NCBI GenBank assembly: GCA_965221755.1
Contig: OZ244921.1
Coordinates: 1,736,001 to 1,800,000 of the forward strand
Length of the DNA stretch: 64,000 bases
From: Azophilus sp965221755
GTDB taxonomy: Bacteria; Pseudomonadota; Gammaproteobacteria; Pseudomonadales; Azotimanducaceae
Reading direction: 5' to 3'
Position numbers and translations under genes: made by a program. Every line of letters begins with the position of its first letter. Positions within the stretch are counted from its first letter, which is position 1. This document shows, in pieces, positions 45,866 to 54,009 of this stretch. Below the pieces are notes generated by a model. The model saw nothing but the letters and a program-made list of their open reading frames with translations. It was not told the origin of the DNA and ran no database searches.

Positions 45866-47230
45866 ATGCGCATTCCGGAAACGCCGCCCCCATTGAATGA
45901 CCTCCTCGCACGCTACCGCGAGCGCTTGCCATCGCTTTACCAGTCCGACTTCGCCAAGGCTCCCCGCAGCCGTCACCTGCATTGGTCCGAAATGAAAAGG
46001 CGCCCGCCGCCGTCCGGCTGCAACCACGATGAATGGTGGATCGCCACAAAAATCTCCCGGCTGGCGATTCGTCGTGAGTTGCCCTTTGCCGATCAAGCCG
46101 GCAATTCGTTCTGGTTCGCCGAAAGCGGGGCCCTTTACCAGCGGCTGTTTCAAATTGAACGGGAGGCCAGCGGCAGCATCGAAATGCCGGCGGATATGCC
46201 ACATGCGGAATCCCGCAATCGCTATCTGATCAGTTCAATGTTCGAGGAGGCCATCCGCTCAAGCCAGCTTGAGGGAGCCGCCACCACTCGGCTGGTCGCC
46301 AAGGAGATGCTGCGCACTGGCCGCGCGCCCCGCAGCAACCATGAACGCATGATCCACAACAATCATCAGGGCATGGCTTTCATACGCGAAATTGCAAGTG
46401 AGGACCTGACCCGCGAGAGCCTGCTGGAACTGCATCGCATTCTGACCCGCAAGACGCTGACGCTCGAGGAGGCCGCTGGCCGTTTCCGCACGCCAGATGA
46501 ATCCGTAAGCATCGTCGATGAACGGGACGGGGAGACCCTGTTCACGCCGCCCAGCGCTGAACAACTGGAGCAGCGCATTGACACACTCATCCACTTCGCC
46601 AACCAACGCGACCACCAGCCCTTCCTGCACTCGGTGGTGCGGGCCGCGTTGTTGCACTTCATGGTCGGATACGAGCATCCCTTCGTGGACGGCAACGGCC
46701 GCACCGCCAGAGCGCTCTTCTATTGGCTGATGGTGCGAGAGGGCTACTGGCTGATGGAGTATCTGTCCATTTCATCAGTCATTCGCCGAGCGCCCGGACA
46801 GTACATCCGCGCTTATCTTCACGCCGAAACCGACGACTGCGACTTCACCTACTTTCTGGACTATCACTTAAGGGTGATTCTGGGCGCCATACGGCAACTG
46901 CATGCCTACTTGGCGCGCAAGTCCCGAGAATCCATGCAAACCGAAGCTTTGCTTGAAAACTCTCAAGAGGCATTGCGCCTCAACCACCGGCAAGTCGCAC
47001 TCATCGGCCATCTGGTCAAGCATCCCCAAGCACGGCCCACGATCGCCAGCCACCGGCGCTCCCATGGCGTCACCTACCAAACGGCGCGCGCCGACCTGCT
47101 GCGCTTGGTTGACTTGGAACTGGCAAAGCTCCTGAAACGGGGCCGGGCATTCGAATTTCGGCTGACCCCAAACTTCAAGGAGCAACTGCGCTCAGTGGCT
47201 GGCGAATCAACCCGACCCATTAACTACTAA
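45866..47230 (+). CDS. Fic-family AMP-transferase with winged-helix C-terminus
   Basis: A 454-residue Fic protein. The catalytic motif HPFVDGNGRTARALFYW matches HxFx(D/E)GNGRxxR; SSQLEGAATTRL is the N-terminal inhibitory helix motif (S/T)xxxE(G/N), so this is a class II enzyme held in check until relieved. It probably adenylylates a hydroxyl side chain on a target protein. The C-terminal about 80 residues (NHRQVALIGHLVKHPQAR, SHGVTYQTARADLLRLVDL) look like a winged helix that could bind DNA. It is bracketed by two AT-rich palindromes, which suggests autoregulation. Confidence 0.92.
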   Translation: MRIPETPPPLNDLLARYRERLPSLYQSDFAKAPRSRHLHWSEMKRRPPPSGCNHDEWWIATKISRLAIRRELPFADQAGNSFWFAESGALYQRLFQIEREASGSIEMPADMPHAESRNRYLISSMFEEAIRSSQLEGAATTRLVAKEMLRTGRAPRSNHERMIHNNHQGMAFIREIASEDLTRESLLELHRILTRKTLTLEEAAGRFRTPDESVSIVDERDGETLFTPPSAEQLEQRIDTLIHFANQRDHQPFLHSVVRAALLHFMVGYEHPFVDGNGRTARALFYWLMVREGYWLMEYLSISSVIRRAPGQYIRAYLHAETDDCDFTYFLDYHLRVILGAIRQLHAYLARKSRESMQTEALLENSQEALRLNHRQVALIGHLVKHPQARPTIASHRRSHGVTYQTARADLLRLVDLELAKLLKRGRAFEFRLTPNFKEQLRSVAGESTRPINY

Positions 47231-47252
47231 TTCGACATCTATTAGTAGTTAA
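47220..47252. promoter_or_regulatory. downstream palindrome at the fic stop codon
   Basis: TTAACTACTAAT, TCGACATCT, ATTAGTAGTTAA: perfect 12-bp arms around 9 bases. The fic stop TAA (47228-47230) is inside the left arm. It shares the core ACTAATTxGACAT with the upstream palindrome. It lacks a GC stem and so is a poor terminator. Confidence 0.72.
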
Positions 47253-47279
47253 TCAGCATTTCCGACCAACCACTCAAAT

Positions 47280-47335
47280 CCCAATCCCGAACCGCCGCCG
47301 ATTGCGGACCGGGTTGGCACACTGTTGAAAGAAGT
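47280..47335 (+). repeat. direct repeat B: copy of the acyltransferase gene 3' end
   Basis: 56 bp identical to 51685-51740 except for four transitions. On the minus strand it would encode HFFQQCANPVRNRRRFGIG, matching the end of the acyltransferase at 51658. Weaker similarity (TTAATCAG, TTCCGACC) extends to 47249. It lies between fic and the catabolic cassette. Confidence 0.85.
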
Positions 47336-47501
47336 GATGCAGCCGGCCCCAAATCCCCGTCCTCAGCGCTAACTTGCGGATTGAGGTGTTCCTGGTCGGG
47401 ATCCAAGGGCATCAGGCGGATGTCGCGAAACCGCACTGCACCCGTTTTGAAATGTTGCAGTGCCATGTGGCCGTCAGGCAGCCTTTCAGCGGCGTTTGCC
47501 C

Positions 47502-47957
47502 TCAAGCCACCGGCAACGCGTGCGAGGACTTGACCACCTGAAGGCTGAAGGAAGACTCCACCTGAGCCACGCCCGGATACTTCAGGATTTCCTGCATGCA
47601 GAGTTCGGAAAAGTGGTCAATGTCGCGCGCCACCACCTTCATCAGGAAGTCGAATGCGCCGCTCACGGCGTGACATTCGACAACATGGGGTTCGTCGGCC
47701 ACGCATTGGAAGAACTCGTCATGGTCCCGGTGCGGCTGCTTCTCCATGCGAACGCTGACGAACGCGGTGACTTGAAGCCCCAACAGCCGCTGGTCGAGCA
47801 AGGCAACGTAGCCGCGCACCATGCCAGCCTCCTCGAGCATCTTGACCCGTCGGTACGTGGGGGATTCCGACAGGCCGATCATCTCCGCGAGCTGCACATT
47901 CGAAGTTCGTCCGTCGGATTGCAGTGCCACGAGAATCTTGCGCTCCACCTGATCCAT
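47502..47957 (-). CDS. Lrp/AsnC-family transcriptional regulator
   Basis: 151 residues: an N-terminal helix-turn-helix (DGRTSNVQLAEMIGLSESPTYRRVKMLEEAG) and a C-terminal RAM ligand-sensing domain (VVECHAVSGAFDFLMKVVAR). ATG 47957 (MDQVERKILVALQSDGRTSN) has GGAG 10 bases upstream. It is divergent from hpd across 137 bases, so it probably senses an aromatic amino acid or its product and controls the hpd-voc-fahA-maiA operon. Confidence 0.9.
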   Translation of the reverse strand: MDQVERKILVALQSDGRTSNVQLAEMIGLSESPTYRRVKMLEEAGMVRGYVALLDQRLLGLQVTAFVSVRMEKQPHRDHDEFFQCVADEPHVVECHAVSGAFDFLMKVVARDIDHFSELCMQEILKYPGVAQVESSFSLQVVKSSHALPVA

Positions 47958-48094
47958 GGCCGATTTCTCCTTTTCAAGCCTCTCCCGAGGAGGAACCTTT
48001 CTCATCTGCCCCGAATGCTAGTGGATTTAGGTGAAAAGCTCCAACACAAAGGGAGTACGCTGCTGACAGCCTAAAAAGATGCAAGGAGACGTGG

Positions 48095-49165
48095 ATGGAT
48101 AACCCCATGGGTCTGGACGGATTCGAGTTCGTGGAGTGCTCGGCGCCCGAAAAGGGGGTGTTGGAACCCGCATTCGAACGATTGGGTTTCAGTCGCGTTG
48201 CGGAGCACCGCTCGAAGGACGTTCATCTCTGGCGCCAAGGCGACGTGAATTTCGTCGTCAACCATGAACCGAAGAGCCTTGCGCGCTACCAAGCCGAGGA
48301 GCACGGCCCCTGCGCCTGTGGGCTGGCGTTTCGGGTGAGGGATTCCCAGCTCGCATATCGCAGGGCCATCGACCTGGGCGCGCAGCCCCTGGAAGTGCCC
48401 GCAGGCCCTATGGAACTGAAGCTGCCGGCGATCAAGGGCATCGGCGGAGCGCCGCTCTACCTGATCGACCGCCATGAGCGCGGCAGCAGCATTTACGATA
48501 TCGATTTCAACTACTTGGACAGCGTGAATCCGTACCCGTCAGGACTCGGGCTGAAGGTCATCGACCATCTGACGCACAACGTCTATCGGGGGCGAATGGA
48601 CTACTGGGCCTCCTTCTATGAGCGCTACTTCAACTTCAGGGAAATTCGTCACTTCGATATCCGGGGAGAACGGACCGGCTTGCTGTCTCGGGCAATGCAG
48701 GCGCCGGACAACAAGATCAGAATCCCGCTGAACGAAGAAGGGCGGGGCAGCGGCGAAGGCCAGATCGAGGAGTACCTCCTGCAACACAACGGAGAGGGCA
48801 TCCAGCACATTGCTTTCGCCACGGATGACCTTCCGGCCGTCGTGGACCTTCTGCGCTCATCCGGCGTGAAGTTCATGACGCCTCCCCCCGACTCCTACTA
48901 CGAGATGCTGGAGGATCGCCTTCCCGGCCACGGTGAAGCGGTCGGCGCACTGCGCAGCCGCGGCATTCTCCTGGACGGCACCACTGAGGCCGGCGGAAAT
49001 AAGCTGCTGTTGCAGATCTTTTCCGAGGCCATGATCGGTCCGATCTTCTTCGAGTTCATCCAGCGCAAGGGAGATGAAGGGTTCGGCGAAGGCAATTTCC
49101 AAGCCTTGTTCGAGTCCATGGAGCGAGACCAGATGAACCGTGGCGTCCTGGAGGCCCCCGCATGA
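48095..49165 (+). CDS. hpd: 4-hydroxyphenylpyruvate dioxygenase
   Basis: 356 residues of the two-module VOC-fold HPPD type. Fe(II) ligands are seen in VIDHLTHNVYRGRMDYWASF (His), GIQHIAFATDDLPAVVD (His) and IFFEFIQRKGDEGFGEGNF (Glu). It converts 4-hydroxyphenylpyruvate to homogentisate. AAGGAGA precedes ATG 48095. It overlaps the VOC gene by 4 bases (ATGA) and heads a coupled operon. Confidence 0.96.
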   Translation: MDNPMGLDGFEFVECSAPEKGVLEPAFERLGFSRVAEHRSKDVHLWRQGDVNFVVNHEPKSLARYQAEEHGPCACGLAFRVRDSQLAYRRAIDLGAQPLEVPAGPMELKLPAIKGIGGAPLYLIDRHERGSSIYDIDFNYLDSVNPYPSGLGLKVIDHLTHNVYRGRMDYWASFYERYFNFREIRHFDIRGERTGLLSRAMQAPDNKIRIPLNEEGRGSGEGQIEEYLLQHNGEGIQHIAFATDDLPAVVDLLRSSGVKFMTPPPDSYYEMLEDRLPGHGEAVGALRSRGILLDGTTEAGGNKLLLQIFSEAMIGPIFFEFIQRKGDEGFGEGNFQALFESMERDQMNRGVLEAPA

Positions 49166-49692
49166 CGTTGAAGCGCATCCATCACGTTGCGTACCGCTGC
49201 AACGACGCCTCTGAGACGATGAACTTCTACCGCCACCACCTCGGCATGGAATTCAAGTTGGCGATTGCCGAGGACCAGGTGCCATCGACCGGGGAGCCGG
49301 ACCCCTACATGCACATCTTCATGGATGCGGGGATGGGGAACGCGCTGGCCTTCTTCGAGCTGCCGACGCAACCCGCAATGGATCGGGATCGAAACACGCC
49401 GGAATGGGTCCAGCACATCGCCTTTGAGGTGGACGGTTTTGAGACGCTCATGACCTACAAGAGGAACCTTGAGCGCGCGGGGGTCAAGGTCCTCGGGCCC
49501 ACCGACCATGGCATTTTCGACTCCATCTACTTCTTCGATCCCAATGGGCATCGATTGGAGCTCGCCGCCAACAAGGCAACCGATGAGCAGCTGGGACGCC
49601 TCAAGGATGTCGCTGACGAAATGATTGAGGAGTGGTCGGTGACGAAGAAGGCCCCGAAGCACACAGCCTGGCTGCACAAGCAATGCCGCTGA
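49162..49692 (+). CDS. VOC-superfamily dioxygenase-like protein
   Basis: 176 residues in two VOC half-modules. Metal ligands expected of the fold are present: LKRIHHVAYRC (His), PEWVQHIAFEVDGF (His) and GHRLELAANKATDEQL (Glu). It lies between hpd and fahA, where homogentisate 1,2-dioxygenase would act; no cupin-type hmgA is in the window. VOC enzymes such as LinE and PcpA cleave para-diols, so ring cleavage of homogentisate is a reasonable hypothesis. A glyoxalase-like accessory role is the alternative. It is coupled to both neighbours by overlaps. Confidence 0.72.
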   Translation: MTLKRIHHVAYRCNDASETMNFYRHHLGMEFKLAIAEDQVPSTGEPDPYMHIFMDAGMGNALAFFELPTQPAMDRDRNTPEWVQHIAFEVDGFETLMTYKRNLERAGVKVLGPTDHGIFDSIYFFDPNGHRLELAANKATDEQLGRLKDVADEMIEEWSVTKKAPKHTAWLHKQCR

Positions 49693-50987
49693 ACCGGACC
49701 CACGATCCGGCGCGAAGGAGCTGGGTCGCATCCGCGAATTCGCCGGGAACCGAGTTTCCGATCCAGAATCTTCCGTTCGCCATGGTGCGGCGCAAGGACT
49801 CGGCGCAGGACTTCCGCCCTGCGGTTGCCATTGGCGATTTCGCGCTCGACCTGAGAGCGCTTTCCGAATGCGGGCGGGTCTCCGATCGCTTCGAGTTGTT
49901 TCGCGCATCCTCGCTCAACCCGTTCATGTCAGCGGGTCGCGAGGTCTGGTCGGAAATTCGCGCGCAACTCAGTGAGCTGTTGCTTGAGGGTGCGGATGCA
50001 GCGGCTGAGGTTGAGGCTTTTTTGCAGCCCCTCGACGAGGTCGAGCATTCCCTGCCCGCGGTGATCGGCGACTACACGGATTTCTACACCAGCAAGCACC
50101 ACGCCACGAACATCGGCCGCCTGTTCCGGCCGGACAATCCCCTGCTGCCCAACTATGCGTGGGTGCCCATCGGCTATCACGGCAGGAGCTCGTCGATCGA
50201 GGTTTCCGGTCAGCGGTTTCCGCGGCCGATTGGTCAGCTGAAGCCGCCGGGCGCCGACGAGCCTGTGGTCGAACCCTGTCGAAGACTCGACTACGAACTG
50301 GAGTTGGGCATGTTCGTGGGCCCCGGCAACGAGATTGGACGCCCGATTCCGATCGCGGAGGCCGAGGAGCACGTCTTCGGGCTCTGCCTGCTCAATGATT
50401 GGTCCGCACGGGATGTTCAGGCGTGGGAGTGCCAACCGCTGGGGCCCTTCCTCGCAAAGAGCTTTGCCACGACCATATCGCCTTGGATCGTCGCGCTCGA
50501 AGCGCTTGAACCGTTTCGAGCGCCGTTCGCCAGGGATGCGGGCCAGCCTGCGCCATTGCCCTACTTGACCAGCGCGGCGAACGATCAGCGAGGGGCGGTT
50601 GACGTGCGTCTGGAAGTGCTGATCGAAACATCCGCGATGCGGGCTGCATCACAAGCGCCGGAACGTCTGTCGATGAGCAACTTCACGGATTCCTGCTGGA
50701 CCATGGCGCAACTGATCGCGCATCACACGATGAATGGCTGCAACCTCCTGCCGGGCGATCTTCTGGGAAGCGGCACGATGTCCGGCGCGGAAGCAGGCAG
50801 CCAGGCCGCACTGATCGAGCTCACCCGAGGCGGACAGGAACCGATCTCGCTAGCGAACGGCGAAACGCGGGCCTTCCTGGAGGACGGCGACGCCATCTTC
50901 CTCAGAGCCAGATGTGAGCGGGAAGGGTTTGTCGGCATTGGCTTTGGCGAGTGTGCCGGAACCGTGCTTCCCGCGGTGATGCCATGA
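49683..50987 (+). CDS. fahA: fumarylacetoacetase
   Basis: 434 residues with YTDFYTSKHHATNIGRLFRP, GYHGRSSSIEVSG, the metal-binding LDYELELGMFVGPGNEIG, and NDWSARDVQAWECQPLGPF. It splits fumarylacetoacetate into fumarate and acetoacetate, the last step of the homogentisate pathway. ATG 49683 overlaps the VOC gene stop by 10 bases and is preferred to a start inside that gene. It ends in an ATGA overlap with maiA. Confidence 0.96.
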   Translation: MPLNRTHDPARRSWVASANSPGTEFPIQNLPFAMVRRKDSAQDFRPAVAIGDFALDLRALSECGRVSDRFELFRASSLNPFMSAGREVWSEIRAQLSELLLEGADAAAEVEAFLQPLDEVEHSLPAVIGDYTDFYTSKHHATNIGRLFRPDNPLLPNYAWVPIGYHGRSSSIEVSGQRFPRPIGQLKPPGADEPVVEPCRRLDYELELGMFVGPGNEIGRPIPIAEAEEHVFGLCLLNDWSARDVQAWECQPLGPFLAKSFATTISPWIVALEALEPFRAPFARDAGQPAPLPYLTSAANDQRGAVDVRLEVLIETSAMRAASQAPERLSMSNFTDSCWTMAQLIAHHTMNGCNLLPGDLLGSGTMSGAEAGSQAALIELTRGGQEPISLANGETRAFLEDGDAIFLRARCEREGFVGIGFGECAGTVLPAVMP

Positions 50988-51625
50988 GGCTCCACACGTA
51001 CTGGCGATCCACCGCTGCGCACCGCGTGCGCATTGCGCTCCACCACAAGGGGCTGGGGTTCGAAGCGCTGCCAGTGAACCTCCTTCATGGCGCACAGGCG
51101 GACGAGTCCTACCGAGCGGTGAATCCACAGGGGCTTGTGCCGACTCTGGAAGTGGGCGAATCCGCAATAACGCAATCGAATGCGATTCTGGAGCATCTCG
51201 AAGAGGCGTTCCCGGCGCCCGCTTTGCTTCCCGGCGATCCGTTCGACAGGGCAGCGATCCGGTCATTCTGTCAGGTGATCGCATGCGACATTCATCCACT
51301 GAACAACCTACGGGTGCTCAAGCGCTTGCGCACCGAGCTGAATTGCGGTGACGCCCTAGTGTCGAACTGGTGCAAGCACTGGATCTCAGAGGGGTTTTCC
51401 GCTCTGGAACGGCAGATCCGCGACACGGCCGGGACATGCAGCTTCGGTGATCGGATCACGATGGCGGATGTGTTCCTGGTGCCCCAGATGTTCAATGCCC
51501 GGCGCTTCGAGTGCGATCTGGCGCCATTTCCCACGCTCTGCGCCGTTTCCGCTGCGTTGGAAACTCGCCCCGCGTTTGCCTTGGCTGCTCCTGAGCGACA
51601 AGCGGATGCGCCGCCGCAGGCTTAA
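50984..51625 (+). CDS. maiA: maleylacetoacetate isomerase (zeta-class GST)
   Basis: 213 residues: MRLHTYWRSTAAHRVRIALH gives the SSxxxRVRIAL-type glutathione site (Ser is STAAHR here), then NPQGLVPTLEVGESAITQSNA and a helical C-terminal domain (SFGDRITMADVFLVPQMF). It isomerises maleylacetoacetate to fumarylacetoacetate. ATG 50984 overlaps the fahA stop. Last gene of the operon; direct repeat A starts 60 bases later. Confidence 0.92.
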   Translation: MRLHTYWRSTAAHRVRIALHHKGLGFEALPVNLLHGAQADESYRAVNPQGLVPTLEVGESAITQSNAILEHLEEAFPAPALLPGDPFDRAAIRSFCQVIACDIHPLNNLRVLKRLRTELNCGDALVSNWCKHWISEGFSALERQIRDTAGTCSFGDRITMADVFLVPQMFNARRFECDLAPFPTLCAVSAALETRPAFALAAPERQADAPPQA

Positions 51626-51657
51626 CCAGCTTCCGCATCAGACCGAGTCCCAATTAA

Positions 51658-52821
51658 TCAGTGCTTATCCGCTTGTTCTCCGACCCCAATCCCGAACCGC
51701 CGCCGATTGCGGACCAGATTGGCATATTGTTGAAAGAAGTAGGGTTGCTGGACAGCCGGACAGGCCGCAATCTGCGCCTGAAAGGCGGCTTCGACCCGGG
51801 CGTCGGGCGCAACCGCATCCGGCAAGGCTTCATCGCCCAGTCGGCGAGCCGCTTCGACGTGGGTGGGGAAGACCTTGAGGCCCTCGACGATTTTCCGGTC
51901 AATGGCATCGGCAAGGGCTTGCGGCGAATCAAAGCCGCCCTCCAGCGGCGCGCCGCAGTGCAGATGCACCCGGCCCTTGAAGCCAAGCATGCCCTCGACG
52001 ATGCTTGAGAGGTCCTCGCCGTCCGGCTTGTCGTACTTGCCGTGCAGTTCGGTGATGCACAGCTCCCGCGCCTTGCGCAACGCGCAGGGATCGAGTTCAT
52101 AGGTGATCGCCACCGGCACGATGTTGACGCAGCCGCACAGGCCGCCACGATCCGCCGCCTCCTTGCGCCAAGCGAGGGTCAGCATCTTGATGAGTGCCGG
52201 GTCGGTGCGGTCGAGACCGTCCTTGGCGCGGCCTTCACGCTGCGCGATCCAAACCGATTCAGCGCTTTCCAAGGAGGCCCGGATAAAAGCCGAGGTGCGG
52301 TTGAGCGCTCGGTACACCGCCTTGGCGCCAGTGACGCTGCGTTCAATCACGAAGCTCTTGTTCAGCCGCATCAGGTCGGCCGCGTAGGCCTTGCCGAGCA
52401 AGTTGTCGCCGATGGCGATGCGGGTGGTGGCATGCCCGGCGCGGTGGATGGCGAGGTTGACCAAGCCAGTGTCCATGATGATGTCGCGGTGGGTGGAAAT
52501 GAACAAATAAGGCGTCCCTGCGGCCAGGCGGTCAACGCCGCCGACGCTGAAGTCGAGAATGGTCCTCGCGATCAACGCTTCCATGTGCCCGGACAGAAAC
52601 AACTGCACCTCGCGCACCGTGCTCAAGCGACTCGCCAGACGGCGCAGCAGGTGGCCGCCAAGCAAACGGCCAAGCTGCGGCAGCAACTGCGCTGCGCGGG
52701 GAAACAGATGCCGCCCCACAACCGACTGCAGATCCGCATCCCTCGCCAACCGCGCGAGAACCTCCGGAACCTCCTCGTCCTGATAAGGGCGAATGCCCTC
52801 AAACTCCTCCATGCCCGGCAT
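51658..52821 (-). CDS. PlsB/PlsC-like glycerolipid acyltransferase
   Basis: 387 residues from ATG 52821 (MPGMEEFEGIRPYQDEEVPE). YLFISTHRDIIMDTGLVNLA holds the acyltransferase His-Asp motif, KSFVIERSVTGAKAVYRALN and VWIAQREGRAKDGLDRTDPA correspond to the substrate-binding motifs, and VPVAITYELDP is motif IV-like. It probably acylates a glycerophosphate or lysophospholipid. Its last 19 codons form direct repeat A. A longer frame reaching 52953 runs into R-element copy 6 and is not used. Confidence 0.85.
   Translation of the reverse strand: MPGMEEFEGIRPYQDEEVPEVLARLARDADLQSVVGRHLFPRAAQLLPQLGRLLGGHLLRRLASRLSTVREVQLFLSGHMEALIARTILDFSVGGVDRLAAGTPYLFISTHRDIIMDTGLVNLAIHRAGHATTRIAIGDNLLGKAYAADLMRLNKSFVIERSVTGAKAVYRALNRTSAFIRASLESAESVWIAQREGRAKDGLDRTDPALIKMLTLAWRKEAADRGGLCGCVNIVPVAITYELDPCALRKARELCITELHGKYDKPDGEDLSSIVEGMLGFKGRVHLHCGAPLEGGFDSPQALADAIDRKIVEGLKVFPTHVEAARRLGDEALPDAVAPDARVEAAFQAQIAACPAVQQPYFFQQYANLVRNRRRFGIGVGEQADKH
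51685..51740 (+). repeat. direct repeat A: 3' end of the acyltransferase gene
   Basis: 56 bp within the coding end of the acyltransferase gene, matching 47280-47335 at 52 of 56 positions in the same orientation. The two copies bracket the 4.3-kb regulator-hpd-voc-fahA-maiA segment, like the two sides of an integration scar at a gene 3' end. Confidence 0.85.
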
Positions 52822-52882
52822 GTTACCGAATGCGGATTGGTCGGCAAACGCGTCTCTCGCCCAAGAGGGCAAGAGACGGTTG

Positions 52883-52953
52883 TAGTTTCGCTTTCGCGAA
52901 ACTCCGCGCCCGTCGCTTAGGTCAGATTCCGAAATGTTTCTGATCCCGCACAA
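52883..52953 (-). repeat. R-element copy 6 (tail + one hairpin)
   Basis: Minus strand: GTGCGGGATCAGAAACATTT, CGGAATCTGACC, then the AGTTTCGCG/CGCGAAACT hairpin. The second hairpin is absent. It sits between the divergent acyltransferase and MBL genes, where their promoters should be. Confidence 0.78.
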
Positions 52954-53006
52954 CGGCCACGCAATCCCTTAACATCAAGGCCGCGAGTCATTGAGGGAGC
53001 GTTTGG

Positions 53007-53972
53007 ATGACACTGGCAACAAAGCCCTACGGGCACGGATTGCTCGATCTCGGCAACGGCGGCTACGCTTGGCTGCAGCCGGACGGCGGCTGGGGGTGGA
53101 GCAACGCCGGGCTGATCGTCGATGGGGATCAATCGCTCATCATCGACACCCTGTTCGACAAACCCCTTACGGCGAACATGCTCAAGGCCATGCGCAACAG
53201 CGAGCCCAGGGCCACTGCGGAGTTCGACTTCCTCATCAACACCCACGCCAACGCCGACCACTGCAACGGCAACGAGCTAGTCGCCGAGGCGGAGATCATC
53301 GCCTCCCAAGCCTGCTTCGATGAGCTGGCCCGTGAAGACCCAAACCTGTTGCGGACCCTGATGGAGCGGGCGCCTGCAATGGGGGAGGTGGGCGAGTTCT
53401 TCCTGCACTGCTTCAGCGACTTCGACTTTCGCGGCATCAACCGCACGCTGCCGACGCGCACCTTTGAAGATGAAATGACGCTGGCGGTCGGCGACAAGAG
53501 CGTTTGCCTGAAGCAGGTCGGCCCGGCCCACACGGCGGGCGACATCCTCGCCCACATCCCCGACGACAAGCTCATTTTCACCGGCGACATCCTGTTCATC
53601 GAAGGTCACCCGATCATTTGGGAAGGCCCGATCAGCAACTGGATCGCCGCCTGCGACCACATGCTGGCGCTGGACTTGGAGTGCGTCGTGCCCGGCCACG
53701 GCCCGGTGACCGACCAGCGGGGCGTTGCGGCCATGCGCGGCTACCTCCAGTACGTGGCCGCCGAGGCTCGCAAGCGCTTCGATGCCGGCTTCGGCATGAT
53801 GGAGGCGGCGCGGGACATCGCCCTCACCGACTACGACTCGTGGGGCGATGCGGAGCGCATCGTGGTCAACGTGGCGACGCTTTACAAGGAGTTCGCCAAC
53901 GACGCCGAACCCAACAGCATCACGGAGCTTTTCTCCCTGATGGCGGCCCTGCACAAGGAGCGACGCCGTTAG
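53007..53972 (+). CDS. MBL-fold metallo-hydrolase
   Basis: 321 residues. INTHANADHCNGNELV is the HxNxDH version of the metal site, GPAHTAGDILAHIPDDKLIF and FTGDILFIEGHP supply His and Asp, and VVPGHGPVTDQRG the last His. This subfamily hydrolyses thioester or ester bonds or similar; the substrate is unknown. It is followed by a GC hairpin and then aceK. Confidence 0.87.
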   Translation: MTLATKPYGHGLLDLGNGGYAWLQPDGGWGWSNAGLIVDGDQSLIIDTLFDKPLTANMLKAMRNSEPRATAEFDFLINTHANADHCNGNELVAEAEIIASQACFDELAREDPNLLRTLMERAPAMGEVGEFFLHCFSDFDFRGINRTLPTRTFEDEMTLAVGDKSVCLKQVGPAHTAGDILAHIPDDKLIFTGDILFIEGHPIIWEGPISNWIAACDHMLALDLECVVPGHGPVTDQRGVAAMRGYLQYVAAEARKRFDAGFGMMEAARDIALTDYDSWGDAERIVVNVATLYKEFANDAEPNSITELFSLMAALHKERRR

Positions 53973-53992
53973 GAGCCTGCGGCGCAGGCTCC
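53972..53992. terminator. GC hairpin between the MBL gene and aceK
   Basis: Arms GGAGCCTGCG/CGCAGGCTCC directly after the MBL stop; no T run follows, so if it terminates it is weakly. It could also attenuate read-through into aceK or stabilise the upstream mRNA. Confidence 0.45.
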
Positions 53993-54009
53993 CAAGCCCG
54001 GACATTGCC

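Noticed and set aside
53972..53992. Hairpin beginning GGAGCCTG as a third MITE end
   Set aside because: Only the first seven bases match the MITE terminus, with no partner end or target duplication; it is a simple local inverted repeat.
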